Source: Acidimicrobiia bacterium (GTDB taxonomy: Bacteria > Actinomycetota > Acidimicrobiia > Acidimicrobiales > Poriferisodalaceae). From it: a stretch of 64,000 nucleotides of DNA. The notes beneath the pieces were generated by a model that had not been told where the DNA came from, ran no database searches, and saw only the letters and a program-made list of their open reading frames with translations. This document shows, one piece after another, positions 42,294 to 51,081 of the stretch. Made by a program: the position numbers and the translations under genes. The number at the start of each line of letters is the position of its first letter. The first letter of the stretch is position 1. The stretch lies in NCBI GenBank assembly GCA_022824805.1, contig JAJDZE010000021.1:1-64000 (forward strand). Reading direction: 5' to 3'.

Positions 42294-42617
42294 ATGTGCG
42301 ATGATGCCGGAGTGAGCCAGTTGCAGCAGGCCCAATTCGCCGACGTGGGTGCCATGGCGCAGCCCGACGCTGTGCTCACCCGCTTGGAGAAGCGGTTTGA
42401 GAAGCTTCGATCGGCGCTTGTCGCTGACCATCCTGGTCAGTGGGCGCTGCTCATCGACCGCGGTTCAAGACTGGTGCCGCTGCTCCAAGTGTTGGACGAC
42501 GAATGGGACGCGATTCGTGCTGGCTATGGCGACCCCGCCGTCCGCCGCTTCTGCGTCAAGCCGATCCTTGAGGCCGACCCAGAGTTGATGGTGAATTCGT
42601 TGGGGGACCGGCATTGA
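42294..42617 (+). CDS. Small DUF5678-like partner of an aspartic protease
   Basis: A 107-residue protein. Its C-terminal half reads like the short proteins that precede retropepsin-type genes: a helix with 'RLEKRFEKLRSAL', then 'HPGQWALLIDRGSRLVPLLQVLDDEWDAIRAGYG' (partial) and a final 'RRFCVKPI'. That 'protein gives a value, aromatic AGYG, pocket-like' pattern is known as DUF5678-like in other bacteria; homology here is by eye. ATG at 42294 is preceded by AAAGAG; a GTG 18 bases later is an alternative start. The stop overlaps the start region of the protease-like gene, indicating a pair. Confidence 0.62.
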   Translation: MCDDAGVSQLQQAQFADVGAMAQPDAVLTRLEKRFEKLRSALVADHPGQWALLIDRGSRLVPLLQVLDDEWDAIRAGYGDPAVRRFCVKPILEADPELMVNSLGDRH

Positions 42618-43062
42618 TTCCGCGGCTGCCCCGTGGCCGCTGACGGCCCGCATCACCGGCAGCGGCGCACGCGTTGATTTCGAGTTGAACGCCACGGCAG
42701 TCGACGTGCAAGAGCATCGAATGGTCGCGCGCCCGCTGCCGCTGCCAGTCCGCGGCAAGGCACTGATCGACACTGGTACTCAGATGTCACTGATAAGCGA
42801 CCGCATCGCGCAGGCACTCGGCCTTGACCCGACGCGCACAACGGGGCTGCGCACCGCCGCCGGTCGGACTACCGCTCTCTGTTACGCCGTTGCGTTCTCA
42901 TTCGTGTCGCACGGAACCGTCATCGGCAATCCTCAAGACCTAATCGTCGGGCGTGCCGACACGCTGCAAGAAGACATGCTGCTTGGCCTCGACGTGCTCC
43001 GTCGCAGTCGCATGGAATGGAACGGCCCCACCGCCACTGTCCGAATATTCCGGCACGGCTAG
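42613..43062 (+). CDS. Retropepsin-like clan AA aspartic protease
   Basis: About 149 residues with the hallmark of a single-lobe aspartic protease: hydrophobic-hydrophobic-Asp-Thr-Gly in 'KALIDTGTQMSLIS' (Asp53 in this numbering), and a later 'DMLLGLDVLRR' that matches the hydrophobic-GLD/N segment of the fold. It would function as a dimer cleaving peptides. No ATG/GTG begins the conserved region; the frame opens at 42595, and the first candidate is an ATT at 42613 overlapping the upstream stop, with CTG 42640 and TTG 42685 later. The start is therefore uncertain. It is paired with the small gene at 42294. Confidence 0.65.
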   Translation: MDSAAAPWPLTARITGSGARVDFELNATAVDVQEHRMVARPLPLPVRGKALIDTGTQMSLISDRIAQALGLDPTRTTGLRTAAGRTTALCYAVAFSFVSHGTVIGNPQDLIVGRADTLQEDMLLGLDVLRRSRMEWNGPTATVRIFRHG

Positions 43063-43128
43063 GCCGTCGGCCTGTCTCCGACGGCCTTGGCCGCCGCCGT
43101 AAGGGGGACTGTCATTTTTGACAGTCCC
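43061..43128. terminator. Two tandem hairpins between convergent genes
   Basis: The first hairpin has arms at 43061-43070 and 43078-43087 (AGGCCGTCGG and its complement, loop 7). The second has arms at 43105-43114 and 43119-43128 (GGGACTGTCA and its complement, loop of four T). They begin one base before the protease-like stop codon ends and sit before the convergent isopropylmalate-dehydrogenase-like gene. This is the expected place for a bidirectional terminator; no long T-run follows the stems. Confidence 0.6.
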
Positions 43129-43158
43129 ACGTCCAGTGCGAATCGAGTCGAGTGTCGA

Positions 43159-44223
43159 TCAGTGGCCTGACAGATTGTCGACGACGGCGCTGGCGAAGCC
43201 TTCGGTGCCCGCAGTGCCGCCTTGGTCGGGGGTCAGGTGCTCGCCCGCTTCGTACACGGCGGCCAAGGACCGGTCCAGCCGATCTGCCGGTGCGTCGAGG
43301 CCCAAGTGGCGCAGCATCATCTCGGCCGACTCCAGCGTGGCAGTGGGGTTGATGATGCCCTGCCCGACAATGTCGGGCGCCGTGCCGTGGGCCGATTCGA
43401 AGTACGCCCAGTCGTCGCCGTAGCAGCCCGACGGCGCCAGGCCCATGCCGCCGATCGTGCCGGCGCCCTGGTCGGACAGGATGTCGCCGTACAGGTTCGG
43501 CAGCAGCAGCACGTCGAGATCGTGGGGCCGTACCACCAGCCGGTGCGCCATGTCGTCGACGATGAACTGCTCGTATTCCAAGCCGGGGTACTCCTGGGCC
43601 ACCTCCCGGGCGATGTCGCAGAACCAGCGATCGGTGGCCGGCAGCATGTTCGTCTTGGCCGAGACGGTCAGCTTGCCGCCGCGGCTCAGCGCCAGCTCGG
43701 CGGCGAAGCGGGTGACCTGTTCGGTGCCGGGCCGGGTGATGATCTTCGCCGCGAAGCGGCCCTTGGCGGCATCGGGCGGGACGCGAGAACGGCCCTCGGT
43801 CAGTCCCGCATCGAGCAGCCGTTGCGCCGGGCCCATGACGCCGACGTACATGTCCTCGAGGTTCTCCCTGACGATCACATAGTCGATCCCCTCGGGCCGG
43901 GCCAGCGGCGAGGCGTAGCCCGGCCGCCACCGCACCGGTCGCACGTTGGCGTAGGTGCGCTTGCCCCAGCGCATGAAGCCCGCCCCCGGCGTGGTGCCGT
44001 TCGACGATCCGAACAGCACCGTGTCGGCAGCGTCGATGCGCTCGCCGACCAGCGCCTCCCGCTCGTCGGGCGTGAGCGCTGCGAGCTCGTCGCCCACCGG
44101 CACGTGGTCCCAGTCGATGGGCAGGTCCAGCGCATCGAGCACCTGCAGCGACGCTGCCATCGCCTCGGGTGCCGCATCGTCACCTGGAATCACGCACACC
44201 CGGTGCCGCCGTTGCTCAATCAC
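43159..44223 (-). CDS. Isocitrate/isopropylmalate dehydrogenase family enzyme (tartrate-dehydrogenase-like)
   Basis: A 354-residue NAD-dependent beta-decarboxylating dehydrogenase. Visible landmarks are 'VCVIPGDDAAPEAMAAS' (start of the fold), 'VIVRENLEDMYVG', catalytic lysine in 'SAKTNML', 'LLLPNLYGDILSDQGAGTIGG' (metal Asp) and 'FESAHGTAPDIVGQGIINPTA'. The sequence leans toward tartrate/homoisocitrate-type members rather than canonical LeuB. Start is a GTG at 44223. It oxidises and decarboxylates a 2-hydroxy diacid. It is monocistronic as far as can be seen. Confidence 0.85.
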   Translation of the reverse strand: MIEQRRHRVCVIPGDDAAPEAMAASLQVLDALDLPIDWDHVPVGDELAALTPDEREALVGERIDAADTVLFGSSNGTTPGAGFMRWGKRTYANVRPVRWRPGYASPLARPEGIDYVIVRENLEDMYVGVMGPAQRLLDAGLTEGRSRVPPDAAKGRFAAKIITRPGTEQVTRFAAELALSRGGKLTVSAKTNMLPATDRWFCDIAREVAQEYPGLEYEQFIVDDMAHRLVVRPHDLDVLLLPNLYGDILSDQGAGTIGGMGLAPSGCYGDDWAYFESAHGTAPDIVGQGIINPTATLESAEMMLRHLGLDAPADRLDRSLAAVYEAGEHLTPDQGGTAGTEGFASAVVDNLSGH

Positions 44224-44272
44224 GCACGCCGACGCTACGCGGCGGCGTCGAGGTCCGCATGGGCGCCGCGGT

Positions 44273-44932
44273 TCACAGGCCTGGCTTCGTCACCATCACA
44301 GCAATGGCGGCCACGATGACCAGGTTGTTCGCCATCGACCAGAGCTCGGCCCGCTTCCGCAGCCGTTCCGCATCGCCGGACCGTTCGGAACCCGCGTCCA
44401 TGGCCTCGGCCAGCTTGGCGCCGGTCGGCCGCAGTGCGCCGTGGGCGATGCCTAACCAGACGAAGTACAAGATGAACGCAGTCGTCACCCAGCCTTGCCC
44501 TAAGGTCCAGCGGTCATCGAGGAGCACCGCCACCACGCCGGCAACGCCGGCGAGATAGGCCGCCATGTCGGTCAGCCGATTCGACGCAAACTCGAACGAG
44601 CGCCGCACAGCAGCTGCAGCGTCAGGACCATCGGCCCATGCCTGTCTCAGCATCAACGTGCCCAACGCGCTGCCCCCGAAGCCCACCACGGCACTCACGA
44701 GGTGGACGACCAGCACGGTTTGGTACCAGCCCGAGTTGAAGCTGGCCGCCACAAGGAAATCGCTGAAACCGAGTGCCATGCCCGCGAGTATCGCCGCCAG
44801 AGGCACCGATGCCGCAGTAGGCGCACCAAGAACGGTGCGATGAGCGAGCTCGTTCGGATCGCCGTGACTGGCAGTGGTAAGTTCGCTGTGCCGCAGAGAC
44901 ACGGCCGGATCTCCGGGGGAAGGGGTATCCAT
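44273..44932 (-). CDS. DUF2269-like integral membrane protein
   Basis: A 219-residue protein with about four hydrophobic segments: 'LAAILAGMALGFSDFLVAA', 'LVVHLVSAVVGFGGSALGTLML' (pattern typical of DUF2269), 'LAGVAGVVAVLL', 'TTAFILYFVWLGIAHG' and a C-terminal 'NNLVIVAAIAVMV'. I place the start at the ATG at 44932, since upstream residues read as non-membrane, proline-rich shadow sequence; ATG at 44985 or 45043 are also in frame. Function unknown. It diverges from a short plus-strand frame whose ATG shares the same CATG. Confidence 0.7.
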   Translation of the reverse strand: MDTPSPGDPAVSLRHSELTTASHGDPNELAHRTVLGAPTAASVPLAAILAGMALGFSDFLVAASFNSGWYQTVLVVHLVSAVVGFGGSALGTLMLRQAWADGPDAAAAVRRSFEFASNRLTDMAAYLAGVAGVVAVLLDDRWTLGQGWVTTAFILYFVWLGIAHGALRPTGAKLAEAMDAGSERSGDAERLRKRAELWSMANNLVIVAAIAVMVTKPGL

Positions 44933-45185
44933 GCCGATCGAGTCATCAGGCCATAGCGCAGGCAACCCGAGGCTGTACGAGGTCATCGAGGGTGCACCCA
45001 AGGAGGGCGCCAGCCCGACGATCTGGGCCTGGCCGCAGATCATCGACTATCTCAAAGTCGCTGGTCAGCCAGTTCAGGGGCCATGGCCGCCACACCAACA
45101 GCGACGGCCTGATCCCGACGCCGAATCATTGCCGCGAGCTGTGCCGGATCCGCAAGGTCCCGGCGGCCCGTCGACAGGGGGCTGA
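44931..45185 (+). pseudogene. Short frame or relic upstream of coxM
   Basis: An 84-codon frame opens with ATG at 44931, preceded by GGGGGAAGGGG, a good ribosome site. Its first 45 residues read like a real N-terminus ('PRLYEVIEGAPKEGASPTIWAW'-type segment, reminiscent of cupin dioxygenase starts), but the rest becomes Pro/Gln/Arg-rich and codon bias drifts to another frame between about 45070 and 45180. That pattern fits a truncated or frameshifted gene. The end is three bases before coxM's start. Could also be a genuine small protein; I cannot decide. Confidence 0.35.
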
Positions 45186-45188
45186 GGA

Positions 45189-46064
45189 ATGTATCCATCT
45201 CGCTTCCGCTACGAAGCGCCCTCGACCGTCGCCGAGGCAGTTGCGATGCTCGCCGCAGCAGACGGCGAGGCGAAGATCCTGGCGGGCGGCCAGAGCCTCA
45301 TCCCGATGATGAAACTGCGATTCGCCGCGCCCGAGATGATCGTGGACATCAACGGCATCGGCGGCCTCGACTATCACCGGGCCGATCCCGACGGCACCTA
45401 CCGCATCGGCGCATTGTGCCGGCACGCCGATCTCGAGAAATCCGCTGCGCTCGCCGATGCCCAGCCGACCATCGCCGCGGCGGCCCCTGTCGTGGCCGAT
45501 CCCTTGGTGCGCACACGGGGGACGCTCGTGGGCTCGGTGTGCCACGCCGACCCGCAAGGCGACTGGGCCTCGGTGATGGTGTCGCTGGAAGGCGCCATCG
45601 TGGCGCAGGGTCCCAAAGGACGCCGGAGCATTCAGGTGGCCGACCTCATCGACGGTCCGTTCCAGACGGTGCTCGCTCCCGACGAGATCGCCACCGAAGC
45701 AGTGGTTCCCGCGCCACGCGGCGCCCGGGCCGGCGGCTATCTCAAGCTGGAACGTCGAGTGGGCGACTTCGCCACCGTCGGCGTGGCGGTCTCCGTCGAG
45801 ATATCGGGCGGCAGCGTTGCGCGTGCGGGCATCGGGCTCACCGGCGTCGGGCCTGCCACCATCAACGCCTCCGACGCTGCGGCGGCGCTAGCTGGCACCG
45901 TGCTCGATGCAAGCGCCGTGGACGCGGCAGCCCAACTCGCGGCCGAGGCGGCTCAGCCACGCTCTGACCACCGGGGGAGCGCCGACTACAAGCGCCACGT
46001 CGTCGCCACCTTCGTGCGACGCATCGGTGCCCAGATCCAGCGATCAGAACAAGAGGCGGCCTGA
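45189..46064 (+). CDS. coxM: Carbon monoxide dehydrogenase medium (FAD) subunit
   Basis: A 291-residue FAD subunit of the xanthine dehydrogenase family. '[16 protein letters not shown]' and '[18 protein letters not shown]' are the two FAD-binding stretches of CoxM, and the C-terminal domain has the usual '[19 protein letters not shown]'. It passes electrons from the 2Fe-2S subunit to the respiratory chain. It is first of the operon: coxS begins one base after its stop, then coxL after one more base, the MSL order described for carboxidotrophs. Start ATG at 45189. Confidence 0.92.
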   Translation: MYPSRFRYEAPSTVAEAVAMLAAADGEAKILAGGQSLIPMMKLRFAAPEMIVDINGIGGLDYHRADPDGTYRIGALCRHADLEKSAALADAQPTIAAAAPVVADPLVRTRGTLVGSVCHADPQGDWASVMVSLEGAIVAQGPKGRRSIQVADLIDGPFQTVLAPDEIATEAVVPAPRGARAGGYLKLERRVGDFATVGVAVSVEISGGSVARAGIGLTGVGPATINASDAAAALAGTVLDASAVDAAAQLAAEAAQPRSDHRGSADYKRHVVATFVRRIGAQIQRSEQEAA

Positions 46065-46065
46065 C

Positions 46066-46644
46066 ATGAGCACATTGTTCGAAGAGGTCCGGCCGAGCGT
46101 CGCCGCCGATGACGCTGTGCCGGTTCGCCGGGTGGAGCTGACCGTGAACGGCGAGCGGCGTGCGGCCGATGTCGAACCGCGATTGCTGCTGGCGCACCTG
46201 CTGCGCAACGGCTTCCGGCTGACGGGAACCCACACCGGCTGCGACACGACCAACTGCGGCGCATGCACCGTGCTCTACGACGGTGTGCCCGTCAAGAGCT
46301 GCACGATGTTCGCCGTCCAAGCCGACGGCCACGAGGTGCTCACCGTCGAAGGCCTGGCGACGGCGAGCGAGCTGCACCCGATCCAGGAAGGCTTCAAAGA
46401 CGAGCACGGCCTGCAGTGCGGTTTCTGCACGCCGGGCATGATGCTCGCAGCCAAGGCGCTGCTGGAAGAGAACCCGAACCCCAGCGAGGACGAGATCCGC
46501 TGGGAGCTGTCGGGGAATCTCTGCCGCTGCACCGGGTACCAGAACATCGTCAAGGCAGTGATGTGGGCCGCCGACAAGCTCGGCGCCAACGCTGAGAGCG
46601 ACGGTGCGGGCGATGCCGGCGACGACGCAGGCGGGGAGGGCTGA
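46066..46644 (+). CDS. coxS: Carbon monoxide dehydrogenase small (2Fe-2S) subunit
   Basis: A 192-residue protein with two [2Fe-2S] sites: '[15 protein letters not shown]...C' for the plant-type cluster and 'CGFCTPGMM...CRCTGY' for the helical one. The N-terminal 20 residues form an extra polar extension, and the C-terminus ends with a Gly/Asp/Ala-rich tail not needed for cluster binding. The frame is open further upstream, but the ATG at 46066 directly after coxM's stop is the evident start. It carries electrons from the Mo-Cu centre to FAD. Confidence 0.93.
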   Translation: MSTLFEEVRPSVAADDAVPVRRVELTVNGERRAADVEPRLLLAHLLRNGFRLTGTHTGCDTTNCGACTVLYDGVPVKSCTMFAVQADGHEVLTVEGLATASELHPIQEGFKDEHGLQCGFCTPGMMLAAKALLEENPNPSEDEIRWELSGNLCRCTGYQNIVKAVMWAADKLGANAESDGAGDAGDDAGGEG

Positions 46645-46645
46645 G

Positions 46646-49024
46646 ATGGCGCTCGACGAGATCAAGATCGGCGGCCTCGGCGCCAGCCGGCGGCGGGTGG
46701 AGGACAATCGCTTCATCCGCGGCAAGGGCAACTACATCGACGACATCGTCCTGCCGGGAATGCTGCACATGGAGATCCTGCGCAGCCCGCTCGCCCACGC
46801 CCGCATCCGCTTCATCGACGTCAGCGCCGCCTGGGCCATCCCCGGCGTTCGCATGGTGCTCACCGGCGACATGCTGGCCGCCCGGAATCTGGCGTGGATG
46901 CCGACGCTGTCGTACGACACTCAAGCTGTTCTCGCCACCGACAAGGTCCGATTCCAGGGTCAGGAAGTTGCCTGCGTCGTCGCCGACGACCCCTACATCG
47001 CCAAGGACGGTTGCGAAGCCATCGTGGTCGACTACGAACCGCTGCCGCCCATCGTCAATCCGACCCAGGCAACGGCCCCCGACGCGCCGTTGATCCGAGA
47101 CGACAAGACCGGGCAAGATTCCAACGTCGTCTTCGACTGGGAGGTCGGCGACCGCGAGGGCACCGATCGGGCCTTCGCGCAGGCCGATGTGACCTCGACC
47201 ATCGAGATGCACTACCCCCGGTCCCACCCCTCGCCCATCGAGGCGTGCGGCTCGATCGCCGACTTCAACCGGGCTACCTCGAAGCTCACTGTGTACATGA
47301 CCACCCAAGCGCCGCACATCATCCGCGCCGCGGTGGCCTTGGTCGCCGAGCTGCCCGAGCACATGATCCGCATCGTGTCGCCCGACCTCGGCGGAGGCTT
47401 CGGGAACAAGGTGCCCGTGTACCCGGGTTACGTGGTGTCGATCCTGGCGTCGATCCTGCTCGAATGCCCCGTCAAGTGGATCGAGGACAAGAGCGGGAAC
47501 CTCATCTCGACGGGGTTCGGCCGCGACATCTACCTCAAGGGCGAGATGGCGCTGCGCAACGACGGCCGCATTCTCGGCGTGCGGATGCACACCGACTCCG
47601 ACCACGGCGCCTTCTTCTCCGATGCGCAGCCGAGCAAGTTCAAGATCGGTCTGATGCACTCGGCCTTCAGCTGTTACGACATCCCGGCCGCGCATCTCAC
47701 CGCGCAGGGCGTGTACACCAACAAGGCGCCCGGCGGCGTGGCGTACCGGTGCTCGTTCCGGGTCACCGAGGCCATGTACTTCCAGGAGCGCATGGTGCAG
47801 GCGGCCGCCAGCGACCTCGGCATGGACCAGGCCGAGTTCCGCCGCGTCAACTTGGTGCGCGACGACGACTTCCCCCATCGCACGCCTTGGGGGTTCCTGA
47901 CCGACTCGGGCCAGTACGCCAAGTGCCTCGACCTCGGCCTCGAAGCGATCGGCTACGAGGACTTCCTGCGCCAGAAGGCGCAGGCGCGCCAGCGCGGCCG
48001 GCTGCTGGGCATCGGCATCTCGACCATGACCGAGCCCCTCGGGGCGGGCAACAGCCGGGAGTACGACATCTTGGGCATCAAGATGTTCGACTCCGCCGAG
48101 CTGAAGGTCCACATGACCGGCAAGGCGCTGCTGCGCACCGGCGCCAAGACACAGGGCCAAGGCCACGAGACCACGTGGGCGCAGATCGTCGCTCACGAAC
48201 TGGGCATACCGGCCGAGGATGTCCTGGTCGAAGAGGGCGACACCGACACGGCCCCGTTCGGCATGGGCACCTATGCCTCACGCAGCACCCCTGTGGCGGG
48301 CGCGGCGGTGTCCATGGTGTCGCGCAAGATCCGCGCCAAGGCCCGCAAGATCGCCGCGCATCTGCTCGAGGTGTCCGAGGAGGACATCGACTGGGAGCTC
48401 GGCAGGTTCTCGGTGCGTGGCGCACCTGACCGGGGCGTGACCATCCAGGAGTGCGCGATCGCCGCCTACAGCAACTTGCCCGACGGCATGGAGCCGGGCC
48501 TGGAGAACAACGCCTACTACGATCCGCCGAATCTGACGTGGCCGTTCGCCTGCTACATCGCGACGGTTGAGGTCGATCCCGAGACCGGCGTATGGGACGT
48601 CCTGCGGGTAGTGGCGGTGGACGACTGCGGCGTGCGCATCAACCCGATGATCGTCGAGGGCCAGATCATGGGCGGGCTCACCGAGGCCTACGCCATGGCC
48701 AACATGCAGTTCATCACCTTCGACGAGGACGGCAATTGCATCGGGTCCAACTACATGGACTACCTGTTGCCGACTGCGTGGGAGACACCGGGCTTCGAGC
48801 TGCATGAAGTGGTGACGCCGTGCCCCCACCATCCCATCGGGGCGAAGGGCATCGGGGAGTGCGCCACCGTGGGCGGTCCTGCGGCGTTCGTCAACGCGGT
48901 GATCGATGCCATCGGCGACACCGGCGTGCGCAACATCGACATGCCGCTGCTGCCCGATCGGGTCCATGAGGCCATCACGCAGGGCCACGACGTCTCCGGT
49001 GCTCCACCGGTGAAGACTGAATGA
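46646..49024 (+). CDS. coxL: Carbon monoxide dehydrogenase large (Mo-Cu) subunit, form I
   Basis: A 792-residue molybdopterin-cytosine-dinucleotide subunit that holds the Mo-S-Cu site. The loop A366-Y-R-C369-S-F-R matches the AYxCSFR signature that defines form I CO dehydrogenases; form II proteins instead have AYRGAGR. Cys369 is the predicted copper-sulfur ligand. 'LGGGFGNKV' and '[11 protein letters not shown]' contribute to cofactor binding, and 'GAKGIGECA' carries the glutamate near the active site. Expected reaction is CO plus water to CO2 with two electrons, at the inner side of the membrane. It overlaps the next gene in an ATGA junction. Confidence 0.94.
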   Translation: MALDEIKIGGLGASRRRVEDNRFIRGKGNYIDDIVLPGMLHMEILRSPLAHARIRFIDVSAAWAIPGVRMVLTGDMLAARNLAWMPTLSYDTQAVLATDKVRFQGQEVACVVADDPYIAKDGCEAIVVDYEPLPPIVNPTQATAPDAPLIRDDKTGQDSNVVFDWEVGDREGTDRAFAQADVTSTIEMHYPRSHPSPIEACGSIADFNRATSKLTVYMTTQAPHIIRAAVALVAELPEHMIRIVSPDLGGGFGNKVPVYPGYVVSILASILLECPVKWIEDKSGNLISTGFGRDIYLKGEMALRNDGRILGVRMHTDSDHGAFFSDAQPSKFKIGLMHSAFSCYDIPAAHLTAQGVYTNKAPGGVAYRCSFRVTEAMYFQERMVQAAASDLGMDQAEFRRVNLVRDDDFPHRTPWGFLTDSGQYAKCLDLGLEAIGYEDFLRQKAQARQRGRLLGIGISTMTEPLGAGNSREYDILGIKMFDSAELKVHMTGKALLRTGAKTQGQGHETTWAQIVAHELGIPAEDVLVEEGDTDTAPFGMGTYASRSTPVAGAAVSMVSRKIRAKARKIAAHLLEVSEEDIDWELGRFSVRGAPDRGVTIQECAIAAYSNLPDGMEPGLENNAYYDPPNLTWPFACYIATVEVDPETGVWDVLRVVAVDDCGVRINPMIVEGQIMGGLTEAYAMANMQFITFDEDGNCIGSNYMDYLLPTAWETPGFELHEVVTPCPHHPIGAKGIGECATVGGPAAFVNAVIDAIGDTGVRNIDMPLLPDRVHEAITQGHDVSGAPPVKTE

Positions 49025-49983
49025 TGATCAGCTCCGGCGCCGTCGGGCCCGAACCGGACGGACACAGGGCCGTCGAGGGCTGGGGTGTGCTCGAGCGCGC
49101 CACCGAGCTGGCACGCAGCGGAGAGGCCTTCGTGCTGGCCACGGTTGTCTGGCGCGAGGGACCGACGTCGGGGCAGCAAGGTTCTCGCGCCATTTACACG
49201 GCCGCAGGCGAGATGTACGGGTGGATCGGCGGCGCATGCGCCGAGCCGGTGTTCATCCGTGAGGCCATCGCAACGCTCCAAGCGGGGAGGCCGCGCTTGC
49301 TGGCGCTCGGCGCGAGCGACCGATTCGGCGACCTGCCCCAGGGCACGACTGCGGTGCCGATGTCGTGCCAGAGCGAAGGCGCCCTGCAGATCTACTTGGA
49401 GCCCGTCGTGGCCACACCCCATCTCGTGATTGTCGGAAGCTCGCCCATGGCGACCACCCTGTCTGCTCTGGCCGCCCAGCTCGACTGGCGTGTCGAGCTG
49501 GTGGATCGTGCCGAGTTCAGCGAGGGACTGCTCGCACCGCAGTCGATGGTGGTTGTCGCCACCCAAGGACACGGCGATGAGGACGTGCTGGCTGCAGCAT
49601 TCAAGGCCGACCCCGCCTACGTGGGGCTGGTCTCGTCGGCTCGGCGAGGCCGCAGCGTGCGAACCCTGCTCGCCGCGCACGGTGTGGAGGAAGCTCAGCT
49701 CGGCGCACTGCGAGTTCCTGCCGGCCTGGATCTGGGCAGCACCACGCACAAGGAGGTCGCGGTGTCGATCCTGGCCGAGCTGGTGCAGCTTCGCGCCGAG
49801 GGTGCGCTCACGGCGGCTGTCGCTGCTCAGACGCCCACGATGCCGGAGGCTGTCGACCCTGTCTGCGGCATGACCGTCCAGGTCGATCCGGCGACGCCGT
49901 CGCTGGATATCGGCGATGAGGTCTTCTACTTCTGCTGTGCGGGGTGCCGCACAGCCTTCGCACGCGAGCGGGGAGTCGCCTGA
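49021..49983 (+). CDS. coxF: XdhC/CoxF family maturation protein fused to YHS domain
   Basis: A 320-residue protein. Residues 1-270 form an XdhC/CoxI-type maturase: 'FVLATVVWREGPTSGQQGSRAI', 'MYGWIGGACAEPVFIREAI', a Rossmann segment 'HLVIVGSSPMATTLSALAAQL', and 'YVGLVSSARRGRSVRTLLA'. It binds and delivers molybdenum cofactor to CoxL. The last 45 residues are a YHS domain: 'DPVCGMTVQVDPATP' and 'YFCCAGCRTAFARE', four cysteines able to bind copper or another metal. Such a fusion could couple cofactor insertion to copper delivery for the Mo-Cu site (inference). It overlaps coxL by four bases and coxG by one, so it is in the same operon. Gene symbol by position and family. Confidence 0.88.
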   Translation: MMISSGAVGPEPDGHRAVEGWGVLERATELARSGEAFVLATVVWREGPTSGQQGSRAIYTAAGEMYGWIGGACAEPVFIREAIATLQAGRPRLLALGASDRFGDLPQGTTAVPMSCQSEGALQIYLEPVVATPHLVIVGSSPMATTLSALAAQLDWRVELVDRAEFSEGLLAPQSMVVVATQGHGDEDVLAAAFKADPAYVGLVSSARRGRSVRTLLAAHGVEEAQLGALRVPAGLDLGSTTHKEVAVSILAELVQLRAEGALTAAVAAQTPTMPEAVDPVCGMTVQVDPATPSLDIGDEVFYFCCAGCRTAFARERGVA

Positions 49984-50567
49984 TGCAGATCACCAATCAG
50001 TTCCAGGTCGCGCAGCCGCCCGAGGCTGTGTGGAACTTCTTCGGCGACGTGCCGCAGGTCGCGGCGTGCCTGCCGGGCACTGAGCTGACGACCGAGCTGG
50101 GCGACGACCGCTACGGCGGCACCGTGTCCATCGGCCTCGGCCCCATCAAGCTGGACTTCGACGGCGGCGCCGAGATCACTCAACGCGATGAGGAGAACCG
50201 CACCATCTCCGTCGCTGCCAGCGGCGCCGATCGCAAGGGCCGGGGCCAAGCCACGCTCGAGCTCAACGCCAGCTTCGCTGACGCCGCGGGCGGCACGGGC
50301 GTGGAGGTAGCCATGGATCTGCAGCTTTCCGGGCCCGCAGCACAGTACGGGCGCGGCTTGGTGAGCGACATCACCGCGGTGCTGCTGAACGACTTCGCCG
50401 CCAACGTCCAGAACCGGCTCGCCGCCATCGCAGAGGGCCGCGATCCCGACCGAGTCGAACAGGTTCAAGCCGCCGGCGGCCTCGCCATCGGTCTGCGTGC
50501 CGCGGGCATGGGCCTCGCCCGCGTCGTGCGCCGACTTGCCCTGCCGTACCGACCCGAGGCCGTGTGA
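49983..50567 (+). CDS. coxG: CoxG family SRPBCC protein
   Basis: A 194-residue SRPBCC-fold protein: 'NQFQVAQPPEAVWNFFGDVPQVAACLPGTEL', quoted in part, is the standard CoxG start, followed by 'GPIKLDFDGGAEI' and 'GVEVAMDLQLSGPAAQYGRGLVSDI'. CoxG is needed for membrane attachment of CODH and, in mycobacteria, has been linked to menaquinone handling. The C-terminal amphipathic helix region ('LAIGLRAAGMGLARVVRRLAL') could touch the membrane. The ATG at 49983 shares a base with the coxF stop. Conserved position after coxF in this operon. Confidence 0.9.
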   Translation: MQITNQFQVAQPPEAVWNFFGDVPQVAACLPGTELTTELGDDRYGGTVSIGLGPIKLDFDGGAEITQRDEENRTISVAASGADRKGRGQATLELNASFADAAGGTGVEVAMDLQLSGPAAQYGRGLVSDITAVLLNDFAANVQNRLAAIAEGRDPDRVEQVQAAGGLAIGLRAAGMGLARVVRRLALPYRPEAV

Positions 50568-50577
50568 GGAGGCGCTC

Positions 50578-50829
50578 GTGCTCTGGTGGATAGGAAACCT
50601 GATACTGCTCGTGGTGGTCGTGCCCGTTGCGCTCGCGCTGCTGAACCGGGTACTCGCCGCGATCGAGCGCATTCGCAAGGCCAGCGACGACATCTTGGCC
50701 GGCGGCGTGGGGATCATCGGCGAGCTCGACACCACGCAGGACTTGCTCGCAACTACTGATGAGACGATCGAACAAGTGGCCGACGGAGCGGTCCGCTACG
50801 CCGGTTCGGTCGGGAAGCTCCTGGGCTGA
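50578..50829 (+). CDS. Small membrane protein 1 of CODH-linked cluster
   Basis: An 83-residue protein with start GTG at 50578 and a strong ribosome site GAGGAGG. It has one N-terminal membrane segment ('WWIGNLILLVVVVPVALALL') and then an amphipathic helix with heptad-like Leu/Ile/Ala spacing to the end ('LAAIERIRKASDDILAGG', 'LLATTDETIEQVADGA'). No catalytic residue. It is 10 bases after coxG and starts a row of five similar single-segment proteins. Family not recognised; the shape suits a membrane anchor or stalk for the oxidoreductase (inference). Confidence 0.75.
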   Translation: MLWWIGNLILLVVVVPVALALLNRVLAAIERIRKASDDILAGGVGIIGELDTTQDLLATTDETIEQVADGAVRYAGSVGKLLG

Positions 50830-50840
50830 AAGGGGACGTG

Positions 50841-51068
50841 ATGCCTGTTGTTGCCTGGGTCACTGTCATCATCGGCGGCTTGATCATCCTGGCGGCTGCG
50901 GTGGGCCTGCTGCGGGTGGTGCTGCACTTGGTTGCAGTGCACCGCACGCTCACCCAAGTGGCCGGGGGTGTTCGTGTCATCGCCGAGCAGACCTCGACGG
51001 TGCCCACGGTGCTGCCGTCGGTCAACTCGACGCTGATGCCCGTCCACGACTTCTGCGAATCGATCTGA
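50841..51068 (+). CDS. Small membrane protein 2 of CODH-linked cluster
   Basis: A 75-residue protein with a single N-terminal hydrophobic segment ('VAWVTVIIGGLIILAAAVGLL') and a short hydrophilic C-terminal tail that becomes Pro/Ser/Thr-rich and ends with a lone cysteine in 'DFCESI'. GTG at 50838 could also start it; the ATG at 50841 is preferred with AAAGGGGA upstream. It lies 11 bases after the first small gene. No homologue recognised; like its neighbours it looks like a membrane anchor or scaffold. Confidence 0.72.
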   Translation: MPVVAWVTVIIGGLIILAAAVGLLRVVLHLVAVHRTLTQVAGGVRVIAEQTSTVPTVLPSVNSTLMPVHDFCESI

Positions 51069-51081
51069 GGGAGGCACCGCC

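Noticed and set aside
46550-48196. A 548-codon minus-strand frame
   Set aside because: Antisense to coxL with its intact signature motifs.
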